Positions 1 to 11,247 of a stretch of DNA of 64,000 nt are shown piece after piece. Source of the DNA: Mesonia mobilis DSM 19841 (GTDB lineage Bacteria; Bacteroidota; Bacteroidia; Flavobacteriales; Flavobacteriaceae); assembly GCF_000423405.1 (NCBI RefSeq), contig NZ_AUHX01000001.1, forward strand, positions 124,001 to 188,000, in the 5' to 3' direction. The position numbers were made by a program, and so were the translations under genes. How positions within the stretch are numbered: the first letter of the stretch is position 1; each line of letters starts with the position of its first letter. The notes under the pieces are model-generated. The model was not told where the DNA came from, searched no databases, and saw only the letters and a list, made by a program, of their open reading frames with translations.

Positions 1-70
1 CTATCCATATTCACTTTCTAATAAATAAAATTTTAAATCATAATTTATAAAATTCAGAATTAGATCATTT

Positions 71-1575
71 ATGAAATGCTTTCTTAAAAACTCATTTTTC
101 ATCGCTTTAGTTATGGCATTCGTTCATAGCCAAGCGCAAGAAAAAGATTTGGTGAAATTTGTAGATCCTTTAATTGGTACTGCAAAAATGGGACACACCT
201 ATCCCGGTGCCACCGCTCCGTTTGGGATGGTGCAATTAAGTCCTGATACAGATACCATTCCTTTTGCTGTAAACGGAAAATACAATCCCGATGTTTATAA
301 ATATTGTGCCGGCTATCAATACGACGATCCTACCATTGTAGGTTTTAGTCATACACATTTTAGTGGGACGGGACATTCAGATCTAGGAGATTTTTTACTA
401 ATGCCAACTACCGGAAAACTTCAACTTAACCCGAATACAGCTTCTAATCCTGATGCAGGTTATCGTTCTCGATTTTCTCATAAAAATGAAAATGCAGAAG
501 CCGGATATTACAAGTAGAATTAAAAGATTATAATATTAATGCAGAATTTACAGCTTCAGAAAGAGTTGTGATACATCAATATACGTTTAATGCTGAAGGA
601 TAAAATCACTTAATTTTCGATCTCACTCACCGAATTTATAATTATGATGGTAAAAATGTGTGGACATTTGTACGTGTTGAAAACGACACTTTGGTAACCG
701 GTTTTCGACAAACTAATGGTTGGGCACGAACTCGAACCGTCTATTTCTCAATGAGTTTTAATAAGCCCATCAAAAATTATGGTCATCAAAAGAATGGAAA
801 ACAAACTTATACCGGTTTTTGGAGAAAATTTGATCAAACTAAAAAGCGTTCAGAAAATTGGAGAAATGTTTATGATCGATCAATCGGCTTTATGCGAGCA
901 AAATTGAGTGATGGAAGTTTTCTACAAGATTTTGATCCTCTAAATACTAGTCAGCGTGGTTTTATAGAAGGCAATAGTTGGAATTATAGTCTTTACGTAC
1001 CTCACGAACCCAAAGAAATGATTCAATTAATGGGTGGTGAAAAAAAATTCTCACAACATTTAGATTCTTTATTTACGATGGAATTGCCCGATAAATATTT
1101 TGAACATACCGAAGATATTTCTCGAGATGGTATTATTGCAAACTATGTACATGGGAATGAGCCATCTCACCATATTTTATATTATTATAATTATATGGAT
1201 CAAGCTTGGAAAGCTCAAGAAAAAATCCGTTTAATTTTAAACGAAATGTATAATCCATCTCCGGCAGGTTTAGGTGGTAATGATGATTTCGGTCAAATGA
1301 GTGCTTGGTATATTTTCAATAGTATAGGTTTTTACCCGATGGCGCCGGCTTCCGGTCAATTTATGCTGGGTAGTCCTAAAATATATAAAGCAGATGTAAA
1401 ACTACCTAACGGAAAGCAACTACATATCGAAGCAAAGAACCAAAGTGAAAAGAATGTATATGTAAAGTCTGTGACTTTAAACGGAAAGGTAATTGCAAAC
1501 GGTATAATTACTTTTAAAGAATTGATGGAAGGAGGAGAGTTGGTCTTTAAAATGAGTAGAAAGCCTAATAAGTAA
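71..1575 (+). pseudogene. Decayed GH92 alpha-1,2-mannosidase
   Basis: This is the remnant of a secreted glycoside hydrolase family 92 enzyme, a calcium-dependent family that removes alpha-mannose from N-glycans and mannans. The start encodes a signal peptide ending near Ala-Gln, then the family opening with VDPLIGT and the GFSHTHFSGTG stretch. Three lesions are visible. One base is lost at about 513, so YYK runs into TAG where the second frame continues KVELKDY. A TAA at 601-603 sits in the restored frame. After the FNKPI region (about 760-845) the text jumps straight to the conserved NWRNVYD block, so some 250-300 residues of the core are missing. The C-terminal part (GGNDDFGQMSAWY, then a beta-sandwich) is intact. 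The usual length is about 750 residues, and only about 500 codons remain. It converges on the SusD gene. Confidence 0.9.
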
Positions 1576-1604
1576 TATTTTTATTAAAATCTGCGAATAT
1601 AAAA

Positions 1605-1630
1605 AAACCCAGACTTTTAAGTCTGGGTTT
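1605..1630. terminator. Bidirectional terminator between GH92 remnant and susD
   Basis: A 12-bp perfect stem AAACCCAGACTT / AAGTCTGGGTTT with a 2-nt minimal loop is flanked by A and T tracts, so it can end transcription from both sides. It lies 30 bp after the GH92 remnant and 59 bp after the SusD stop codon. Confidence 0.85.
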
Positions 1631-1688
1631 CAATTAACAAAAGACAAAGTTTAGTGGAAATTTCTTTTGTTAATTATACACTTTCACT

Positions 1689-3128
1689 TTATTCAACATC
1701 CCAAAATAACGCTGTTTGTTGAGTGTCACCTCCTATAGCGTTTGCAGCATTGTTATAATTCGTTGTATTTAGATTTTGTTCTGTTATAGGGTAGGTGTAT
1801 CTTAAAGGAACTGGATTTCCAGATGATTCAGGTAGATTAAATTCGGGAGCATCAAATTTTCTCCAAACATTCCAACCTTGATAAGGGTTATCGTACATCG
1901 CAATCCAAAATTGCGTACCTAGTAGTTCTTCCCAATTTGTTGAATCATAAGCTACTTCAGTTTGAGACAAATAATCTGATGCATCATCATCAGAGCCTCC
2001 CCAATAATTTATTGATGCTGTAATTGCTGCATTATAATGGCTTTCAGCATCACTAACAGAAGAATAGCCTCTTTGTGCAGCTTCGGCTAAATAAAATTCT
2101 ACTTCAGCATAATCTAAAAGAATTCCTTCGTGTGCTGGATCTAAAAATGTTTCACCAACATGAGTAAAAGAGGCATAAGGGCTACTTCCACCGTAAGTAC
2201 CACCGGTATAACCGTTATCTAAGTTATCGTCAAAATAGAAAGGTCTTCTAGGGTCTTCTAATTCATTCAATTTATCTACAATAGTATTTGCAGTAACATA
2301 ATCAGATCTACCACTTTGAACTAAATCTACCCATAAAGGATTTGTATTTGGAGGCGAAGATTGATAATAAATTAATGCATTGTCTGAATTTGCCGTCATA
2401 ACTCCATTATCAATTGCTGTATTTGCAGCATCTTGAGATAGGGTAGGGTTAGATTCTGAAATTCTCATAGCCAATCTAAGCAATACAGAATTTGAAAATT
2501 TTCTCCAGTTATTCATATTTCCCTCATATATTACATCTGCGTCTGTAAACCCTTGTCCATTAGCTAATGCGTCATCAGCTTCAATTAACCTATTGATCAA
2601 ATCTTGATAGATCATTTCAGCTTCTGAATATTCAGGTAATGGGTTTTGACTTCCTTGAAGAGCACTTTCATAAGGTATATCTCCAAAAGTATCTACTAAA
2701 ACTTGCCAAGCATACACTTGTAAAACTTCAATTTGAGCAATTCTAGCTGCTGCATCTTCTTCGCTTAGCGGACCATCACTTATAACTTGACCTTCTTGAA
2801 CATTATTTTTTGCATCTTCTAAATCGAATAATACATTTTGATAAATTCTTGCCCAATGATTTGAAGGGATATTTCTATTGACAATGTTATAATTAGGCTC
2901 ATCTAGATAAGTTGTAGCCGTCCAGTATTGAGATATAAATCTAAAAATATTAAGATTTACATTAGGCGTAGCCATTTGATCACCTAATGCCTGAGTGGAA
3001 GAGGTGAAAAGAAAATCTGCAGCTACATCTTGCGGATTTTTAGGATCTGTATTTAAACTTTCGAATTGATCGTCTGAGCAGGAGAAAAACACTGCTATAA
3101 ACAATATTGCGATTATATATTTTTTCAT
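1689..3128 (-). CDS. SusD/RagB-like nutrient-binding outer membrane lipoprotein
   Basis: This is a surface lipoprotein that caps a SusC transporter and captures its ligand. The 479-residue chain starts with a short hydrophobic signal and a lipobox FFSC with Cys17, followed by SDD, the acidic surface-export type of signal. The sequence and length fit the SusD-like_2 branch (N-terminal LNTDPKNPQDV, TPR-like helices, C-terminal QGWNVWRKFDAPEF and YTYPITEQNLN motifs). It follows the SusC gene by 10 bp on the same strand and so is surely co-transcribed. The substrate cannot be read from sequence; the neighbouring broken GH92 mannosidase hints at mannose-rich glycans, but some SusCD pairs of this branch import peptides. 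The family call is firm; the ligand is unknown. Confidence 0.95.
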   Translation of the reverse strand: MKKYIIAILFIAVFFSCSDDQFESLNTDPKNPQDVAADFLFTSSTQALGDQMATPNVNLNIFRFISQYWTATTYLDEPNYNIVNRNIPSNHWARIYQNVLFDLEDAKNNVQEGQVISDGPLSEEDAAARIAQIEVLQVYAWQVLVDTFGDIPYESALQGSQNPLPEYSEAEMIYQDLINRLIEADDALANGQGFTDADVIYEGNMNNWRKFSNSVLLRLAMRISESNPTLSQDAANTAIDNGVMTANSDNALIYYQSSPPNTNPLWVDLVQSGRSDYVTANTIVDKLNELEDPRRPFYFDDNLDNGYTGGTYGGSSPYASFTHVGETFLDPAHEGILLDYAEVEFYLAEAAQRGYSSVSDAESHYNAAITASINYWGGSDDDASDYLSQTEVAYDSTNWEELLGTQFWIAMYDNPYQGWNVWRKFDAPEFNLPESSGNPVPLRYTYPITEQNLNTTNYNNAANAIGGDTQQTALFWDVE

Positions 3129-3138
3129 ATTATTTTAT

Positions 3139-6100
3139 TTAAAATTTAAGTCTTAAACTTGCTCCAATTTCTCTAAAAGAAGGATAAGCACCAGATTGAT
3201 AACCTTGTATATTACCAGAACTTAATCCTGCTTCAGGATCTGAATATGGAATATTCTTGTGAATGATCCATAAATTTCTACCAATTACAGAAACTGAGGC
3301 ACTACTTAAGAATGTGTTTTCAAGAATTTTTTTCGAAAAATCATATCTTAAACTAACTTCTCTAAGTTTAACAAAAGATGCATCATAAATATGCCCTTTA
3401 TTAGCATCTCTAGCATAACCGTAAGGATTTGCATAAGTATTAAAAGATGCTCTAGTTGTATTTGGTGCTCCATCTTCAGTAACACCAGGTAATATTCTAC
3501 CCCCACTATCAGGACCACTTGTTACTGGAGCTCTTAGAGGGTTTCCTAAGTCGTTAGTCCCCACAGTTCTATCATACAAACCTGTTGCGAAACCATACCA
3601 AGTATCTAGTGAGAATATATCACCACCTTGTTGAACGTCAATCAAAAATGATAAGCTTACATTCTTGTAAGTAAATGAATTTTGAACACCACCAATCCAA
3701 TCTGGTTGAATATTACCAATGATTTCATTATTGGTATCTGATGTTAAATAATACCCGTTGCTACCAACAATTTTCTGGCCATTCTCATTATATACATAAT
3801 CAGAACCTCTAATAGCTCCATAAGGTTGTCCTGGTGCCGCATTGATAGAAACCCCTCCTTGTAAACTTGCAAGTTCTAGATTTTCAATTCCATCGGTGAG
3901 TTCAACAACCTCACTACGGTTTCTAGCCCAATTTACCGATAAATTCCAATTGAAATCTTCAGTTTTTATTGGAGTTGCTCTAAACAATACTTCAATACCT
4001 TTATTTTCGATAGTACCTGCATTTAAAATTCTAGCAGAATATCCTGTTGCATCGGAAGTTGGTACAGGAGTAATTTGATCTTCAGTTCTATTATTATAAT
4101 ATGAAAAATCAAAGCCTAATCGATTGTTTAAGAAATTTGCCTCTAAACCTAATTCGTAATTTTTAGATCTTTCTGGTCTTAAATTAGGATTATTTAGCGT
4201 TGCAGGGTTTGAAGCATTACCACTAGCATTAAATGGTAAACTTACGTTATAGGTATTTATTAGTCTGTAAGGGTCTGTGTCGTTACCAACTTCAGCATAA
4301 TTAGCTCTAAACTTGGCAAATGATAACCAATCTGTTTCAACTAAATTAGAGACTAATATACTTGTTGAAATTGATGGGTAATAAAAGACATTATTATCTG
4401 TAGGTAAGGTTGATGATTTGTCTCTTCTAATTGTTCCTTCAACAAAATAAGTATCATCAAAACCTAAACCAGCTCTTGCGTATAAACCAAATAGCATATT
4501 TTTTGCATCATACTCATCTGGCGCTTCTAGAGGATTATTAGTATTACTTAGGTCGTATAATCCTGGGATAGCTAAACCTCCATTCGTGGAAGCATCAATA
4601 TAATTCATGCTATTTCTTCTTAAATTCCAACCTGCATTACCATCTAGATTAATGTTGTCGGTTAAGTCTTTATTGAAATTAAGAATTATATCATAATTGT
4701 ATTCTGAAACTCTATTATTAAATCTAGAATAACCGGATACGCCAGAACTACCAACATTTCTTCTTTCCTCTCTTAATTCATCATAAGTATCAAATGTAAA
4801 ACGACCTAGAACGCTAAATACATCGTTAAATTCGTAATTCAGATTAATGTTACCGAAATATCTATTTCTCGTATCGGTTTCGTAGTTTTCATATCTAGTC
4901 CAATAAGGATTGTCAGAATATATAGGACTCAAATTATTAGGTCCGTTAGGATTCCAAGTAATATTTTCTCTAGTAGAAAGGTATGCTTGCTTTTGTTCTT
5001 CTAAATCGACATTTACCTGCCACCATTGTCTGAAAGCTTGCATAATATTGTCTGAATCATAACCCGTACCATATCTACCTCTACCATCTGTTTTGGTATA
5101 TGAGATATTCGTGTTTGCAGAAAACTTATCAGTAAAATCATGAGACCCACTAAACTTTACAGTATTTCTTTTAATCTCACTGTTCGGTAAGTTACCATCT
5201 TGTAAGAAATTTGTAACGCTTAGTCTATACGTACTTTTATCTGTACCACCACTTAATGCAACACTATTAATTGCTGTTGTACCACCTTCCCAAATTGAAT
5301 TAGGATCATTTTCAGCAGCACGCCACGGAGTTGCTTGTTGATAGGTATCTAATTGTGGATAAATTGAATTCCACTGAAAGATAGGTTGACCGTCAAATGC
5401 ACCACCATAAGAAGCATCTTCTGTAAAAGGAGTGGTTCTATCTGGAATACCATCACCATCAATATCTGATAAGCCGAAATACCCATCATCAGAGTCATAA
5501 TATGGGCCATAACCAGCACCATATTTTTTTTGATATACTGGTAAAGTATTTTCATTAACCTGTGATGCCATTAGTGTAGAACTAATGGTAACACCTATAT
5601 CAGTATTTTTCTGCCCTTTTTTTGTTTCAATAATTATAACTCCATTTGAAGCTCTTGCACCATATAAGGCAGTAGCTGCTGCACCCTTTAATACATTAAT
5701 AGATTTAATATCTTCAGGATTAATATCTGTGGCAGCATTACCGTAATCATACCCACCTGCACCAGACATTTGGCTAGAAGTGTTATTATTTGAATTGTCA
5801 ATAGGGGTTCCATCAATTACATATAAAGCTTGATTATTACCTGTTAATGATGCATTACCCCTAATTACGGTATTTGTCGAACCTCCTAGTGTACCAGAAG
5901 GATTTATTCTTAATCCCGCAACTTTTCCTGAAAGCGCATTGGCAAAGTTAGTTGTTGGAACATCAGAAACTTCAGAGCCATCAACTTCTTGTGTAGCGTA
6001 ACCAAGAGATTTTTTTTCTCTTTCTATACCTAATGCAGTTACTACAACTTCATCTAACTCTGCAGAATCTGGTTCTAATACTACATCAATTGTGGTATTG

Positions 6101-6360
6101 TTGGTCACCGGGTATTCTACTGTTTTTAACCCTACATAAGAAAACACAAGCACATCTCCTGTTTGCGCTTGTATTGAATAATTACCATCGAAATCGGTTT
6201 GAGTACCGGTCGAGGTGTCTTTAATCACAACATTTACTCCGGGTAAGGGTAAATTATTGTTGTCTGTCACTGTTCCTGTAATTTCACTTTCCTGCGCTAA
6301 AAGCAGTTGTGAAAATAGCACACTGAGCAGTGTGCAAAACACTTTAAATTTTGTTCTCAT
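3139..6360 (-). CDS. SusC/RagA family TonB-linked outer membrane transporter
   Basis: This TonB-dependent outer membrane channel works with the adjacent SusD lipoprotein. In the 1073 residues one sees a signal peptide (to about residue 22, ending LLLAQ), a carboxypeptidase-regulatory-like Ig domain (about 25-105, GTVTDNNNLPLPGVNVVIKD), a TonB box region near LDEVVVTALG, a plug with the family signature DIKSINVLKGAAATALYG and GVIIIETKKG, and a long beta-barrel ending in RLKF, where a terminal Phe is needed for barrel insertion. The length is normal and no frame damage is visible, in contrast to the nearby GH92 gene. No anti-sigma or hybrid two-component regulator is next to it. I could not pick out a clear -7 box in the 240 bp upstream. 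Confidence 0.96.
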   Translation of the reverse strand: MRTKFKVFCTLLSVLFSQLLLAQESEITGTVTDNNNLPLPGVNVVIKDTSTGTQTDFDGNYSIQAQTGDVLVFSYVGLKTVEYPVTNNTTIDVVLEPDSAELDEVVVTALGIEREKKSLGYATQEVDGSEVSDVPTTNFANALSGKVAGLRINPSGTLGGSTNTVIRGNASLTGNNQALYVIDGTPIDNSNNNTSSQMSGAGGYDYGNAATDINPEDIKSINVLKGAAATALYGARASNGVIIIETKKGQKNTDIGVTISSTLMASQVNENTLPVYQKKYGAGYGPYYDSDDGYFGLSDIDGDGIPDRTTPFTEDASYGGAFDGQPIFQWNSIYPQLDTYQQATPWRAAENDPNSIWEGGTTAINSVALSGGTDKSTYRLSVTNFLQDGNLPNSEIKRNTVKFSGSHDFTDKFSANTNISYTKTDGRGRYGTGYDSDNIMQAFRQWWQVNVDLEEQKQAYLSTRENITWNPNGPNNLSPIYSDNPYWTRYENYETDTRNRYFGNINLNYEFNDVFSVLGRFTFDTYDELREERRNVGSSGVSGYSRFNNRVSEYNYDIILNFNKDLTDNINLDGNAGWNLRRNSMNYIDASTNGGLAIPGLYDLSNTNNPLEAPDEYDAKNMLFGLYARAGLGFDDTYFVEGTIRRDKSSTLPTDNNVFYYPSISTSILVSNLVETDWLSFAKFRANYAEVGNDTDPYRLINTYNVSLPFNASGNASNPATLNNPNLRPERSKNYELGLEANFLNNRLGFDFSYYNNRTEDQITPVPTSDATGYSARILNAGTIENKGIEVLFRATPIKTEDFNWNLSVNWARNRSEVVELTDGIENLELASLQGGVSINAAPGQPYGAIRGSDYVYNENGQKIVGSNGYYLTSDTNNEIIGNIQPDWIGGVQNSFTYKNVSLSFLIDVQQGGDIFSLDTWYGFATGLYDRTVGTNDLGNPLRAPVTSGPDSGGRILPGVTEDGAPNTTRASFNTYANPYGYARDANKGHIYDASFVKLREVSLRYDFSKKILENTFLSSASVSVIGRNLWIIHKNIPYSDPEAGLSSGNIQGYQSGAYPSFREIGASLRLKF

Positions 6361-6545
6361 ATTTATTTATTTGAATTAGCCTTTTTGAAGTAGGTGAAAA
6401 ACAATTAAATAACATGTGTTAAAGTGAAAATTTAACAGTTTAAAAGCATTTATTTATAAAAATTTTAACTTTTTGTTAAGTTTTAGTAATAATATTTTAA
6501 GAATTTATCTAAATATATCATTAGTGATGATTTGGATATACTTTA

Positions 6546-6578
6546 TAAAAAAAGCCACGCAATTTGCGTGGCTTTTTT
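6546..6578 (-). terminator. Terminator of icd
   Basis: The stem GCCACGC / GCGTGGC with a 5-nt loop is extended by A6/T6 flanks, 23 bp downstream of the icd stop. The symmetric flanks could also block read-through toward icd from the plus strand. Confidence 0.88.
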
Positions 6579-6601
6579 CGTGAAAATATGTAATTAGATT
6601 A

Positions 6602-8845
<2,244 letters not shown>

Positions 8846-8933
8846 TTACGGATTTTTTCGTGAAATCCTTGGTTAATAAATCGTTTTTTTAAATCTACCT
8901 AAGAACGAATTATAGATTTAAACGTGAGAATCA

Positions 8934-8941
8934 CAAATATA
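8934..8941 (-). promoter_or_regulatory. Candidate -7 promoter box for icd
   Basis: On the minus strand this reads TATATTTG, a full match to the Bacteroidota -7 consensus TAnnTTTG. No good -33 TTTG lies at 19-20 bp. It would give an icd leader of about 105 nt, which includes a small GGATTT/AAATCC hairpin at about 8849-8867. Confidence 0.5.
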
Positions 8942-9273
8942 AGCAATTAGAGGCTTTTTTTGGGTATATATTTAATTAGAAAACTGTTAAGAAAATAGAA
9001 ATTAGATAAGATTTTAAAAATTTAAAAGCCATTCCGTTATAGCGAGATAATGAAATGGCTTTTCGAAGAGATAGATTTAAATGTATAACTCTATCATCAT
9101 CGTGACTTATCTGAAAATTAGATAAGATATGTTTTATTGAAATAGGAAATTCCTTTTGTCGTTTCCTCATTTCTTCTACTATAAAATTAAGAAATATTTA
9201 TTTTGAAATCAAATTTTTATAAGTAATTAATTTTTAACCGTTTATAAACAGAGTTTATTAACTTTTGTTCATA
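8942..9273. other. Non-coding stretch between icd and rplS with one hairpin
   Basis: About 330 bp of very AT-rich sequence with no convincing gene; short open frames here have no recognisable sequence. The one structure is a hairpin at 9024-9063 (AAAAGCCATT / AATGGCTTTT, 20-nt loop), which on the minus strand is followed by a T-rich run. It could end a small RNA lying between it and the rplS terminator, but no clear promoter supports this. Confidence 0.4.
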
Positions 9274-9275
9274 AA

Positions 9276-9303
9276 AAAACCTCCAGTGAAAACTGAAGGT
9301 TTT
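9276..9303 (-). terminator. Terminator of rplS
   Basis: Stem AAAACCT-C-CAGT / ACTG-A-AGGTTTT with a GAAA loop and one C/A mismatch, 24 bp after the rplS stop. Confidence 0.85.
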
Positions 9304-9327
9304 AAATATGTTCTAAAAAATGCTGAA

Positions 9328-9681
9328 TTATTTGAAACGACGTTCTTTAATTCTCGCTTTTTTACCGGTAAGCTCTCTAAAGTAGTAAATTCTAGATTGA
9401 CGAACTTTACCTCTTTTATTAATTTCAACTTTTTGAAGTGCTGGTAAGTTGATTGGGAAAATACGCTCAACACCAACAGTACCACTCATCTTACGGATAG
9501 TAAAAGTTTGAGAAGATCCTTCACCTTTAATTTGAATAACTACACCTCTAAAGAACTGAGTACGAGTTTTAGCACCCTCTTTAATTTCGTAGTAAACCGT
9601 AATTGTGTCTCCCGCATTAAACTTTGGGAATTCTTTTTTTGTTACGAATTCGTCTTGTACAAATTTAATTAACGATTCCAT
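9328..9681 (-). CDS. rplS: 50S ribosomal protein L19
   Basis: L19 sits at the interface of the 30S and 50S subunits. The 117-residue protein shows the family core FNAGDTITVYYEI, RTQFFRGVVIQIKG, FTIRKMSGTVGVERIFPI and the basic tail GKVRQSRIYYFREL. Length and start match the family. It lies downstream of trmD on the same strand with a 112-bp gap, the order usual in bacteria, although rpsP and rimM are not in this window. A terminator follows. Confidence 0.98.
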   Translation of the reverse strand: MESLIKFVQDEFVTKKEFPKFNAGDTITVYYEIKEGAKTRTQFFRGVVIQIKGEGSSQTFTIRKMSGTVGVERIFPINLPALQKVEINKRGKVRQSRIYYFRELTGKKARIKERRFK

Positions 9682-9793
9682 TATTTAAATAGATTTAAAG
9701 ATAAAACTAAACCAACATTCGCGACTATCGCCAGAGGTTGATATAGAAACGAGTGCAAAATTAATAATTATTTTTAAACCGGCAAGCTAAAAC

Positions 9794-10471
9794 TTAATCT
9801 TTTAAAAGATCTGGTCTACGTTCTTGGGTACGTTGGTAAGCTTGCTCTTCTCGCCAAGCTTCGATCTTCGGGAAGTTACCACTGGTTAAGATTTCTGGAA
9901 CTTTCCAGCCTTTATATTCGGCGGGTCTTGTGTAAATTGGTGGCGCTAATAAATTATCCTGAAAAGAGTCGGTTAGGGCAGAAGTCTCATTACCTAAAAC
10001 GCCCGGTATTAATCTTATCACGGCATCACAAAGTATCGCCGCGCCTAACTCACCACCCGAAAGTACAAAATCTCCAACCGATATTTCTCGTGTGATAAAA
10101 TGATCTCGAACACGCTGGTCGACACCTTTATAATGACCACAAAGAATAATGATATTTCCTTGAAGTGAAATTTGATTCGCAATTTTCTGGTTGAGCGTTT
10201 CACCATCGGGAGTCATATAAATAACTTCGTCGTAATCACGCTCTTCTTTTAATTGAGTAATGCATTTATCGATAGGTTCGATCATCATCACCATTCCTGC
10301 GCCGCCGCCAAACTGGTAATCGTCGATCTGTTTGTAATTATCGGTGGTGTAATCTCGTAAATTATGAAGATGTACTTCAACTAAACCTTTATCGATCGCT
10401 CGTTGTAAAATTGAAGCTTCAAACGGACTTCTTAGTATATCGGGTACAACCGTAATAATATCGATGCGCAT
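9794..10471 (-). CDS. trmD: tRNA (guanine(37)-N1)-methyltransferase
   Basis: TrmD uses S-adenosylmethionine to methylate G37 next to the anticodon, which prevents +1 frameshifting. The 225 residues show the SPOUT trefoil-knot motifs in order: [24 protein letters not shown] and [16 protein letters not shown], plus the N-terminal [12 protein letters not shown] and FGGGAGMVM. The C-terminal domain ends RRPDLLKD. It starts 9 bp after the coiled-coil membrane protein gene upstream and precedes rplS. Confidence 0.97.
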   Translation of the reverse strand: MRIDIITVVPDILRSPFEASILQRAIDKGLVEVHLHNLRDYTTDNYKQIDDYQFGGGAGMVMMIEPIDKCITQLKEERDYDEVIYMTPDGETLNQKIANQISLQGNIIILCGHYKGVDQRVRDHFITREISVGDFVLSGGELGAAILCDAVIRLIPGVLGNETSALTDSFQDNLLAPPIYTRPAEYKGWKVPEILTSGNFPKIEAWREEQAYQRTQERRPDLLKD

Positions 10472-10480
10472 AAACGAACC

Positions 10481-11080
10481 TTAGAGTTTATTCTTGTTTT
10501 GTTTGTTTTTTTCGTCTTGTAGCTGTCTACCGAGTTTTTGTTGTTTTTCTAAAGATTTTTTACGGTATTCGTCAAATTCAGCTTCATTTTCAGCTAAATT
10601 TTTCTTAGCCTCTTTCGTTAAAACATTGCTTTGTTTGTATTTATAAATAAAGAATACCAAAATTAAAACTAAAGCAAAAACAATTACCCACATTATGGTT
10701 TGGTAAGTGCCTTTATCGGTGGCAATTCCGAAGAAAGAAATTTGATCTTTTTCTTCAGTAACTTGGTTTAGATTATTCTGGGTATTATTTAATTCAGCTT
10801 TTAAATTTTCGATCTTTAATTTTTGCTCTTCGATAGTTTTGTTTGAAGCTGCAATTTCTTCATTTAAAGATTCTATTCTTTGTACGGTATTTTTTTGAAG
10901 TTGAGTAAGTTTGTATTGTTTTACAACCTTGTAATCTTGGTAATTATTAGAACCATCGATCACTTCGTTAAACTGACTGTTAATCGAATTATCTTCTTGC
11001 TCGGCTTCTTCTTGTGCTATGACTAAATTTACGGTAAGTAAAAAAGTTAGAAATAAAAAAAATGGTTTAAGTTTCATCAT
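10481..11080 (-). CDS. Membrane protein with coiled coils, upstream of trmD
   Basis: The function is unknown. The 199 residues hold a signal peptide (ending VNLVIAQ), a linker, a long coiled coil (about residues 60-112, rich in E, K, N and L heptads), one transmembrane helix (about 126-148, TIMWVIVFALVLILVFFIYKY) and a second charged helical tail rich in K, E and Q. The likely topology is a periplasmic coiled coil with a cytoplasmic tail. It sits 9 bp before trmD, so the two are co-transcribed. Similar proteins in related genomes may carry a transferred tRNA-methyltransferase label, but nothing in this sequence is a methyltransferase. The start could be Met1 or Met2. Confidence 0.85.
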   Translation of the reverse strand: MMKLKPFFLFLTFLLTVNLVIAQEEAEQEDNSINSQFNEVIDGSNNYQDYKVVKQYKLTQLQKNTVQRIESLNEEIAASNKTIEEQKLKIENLKAELNNTQNNLNQVTEEKDQISFFGIATDKGTYQTIMWVIVFALVLILVFFIYKYKQSNVLTKEAKKNLAENEAEFDEYRKKSLEKQQKLGRQLQDEKNKQNKNKL

Positions 11081-11197
11081 TGCTTGTTTTTTCAGCTTAA
11101 ATAACTTTTGTTATTCCACTTTATTGTAAAAACATCTTTCGATTTAAATAAAGCTTCAAAGATAATTAAAGCATTTAAGTTTTATAATGAAAATAAA

Positions 11198-11227
11198 AAA
11201 AACCTACCGGGCAAGCAGTAGGTTTTT
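11198..11227 (-). terminator. Terminator of the GAPDH gene
   Basis: A 10-bp stem AAAAACCTAC / GTAGGTTTTT with a 10-nt loop, 20 bp after the GAPDH stop. It also separates that gene from the trmD group. Confidence 0.85.
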
Positions 11228-11247
11228 AAGACGACGGTTTTTACCTA

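Noticed and set aside
8976-9170. A 64-residue minus-strand open frame
   Set aside because: No signal, motif, ribosome site or codon bias; it also contains the 9024-9063 hairpin.
10481-11080. tRNA methyltransferase label for the gene upstream of trmD
   Set aside because: The protein is only signal peptide, coiled coil and one membrane helix; the real methyltransferase is the next gene.
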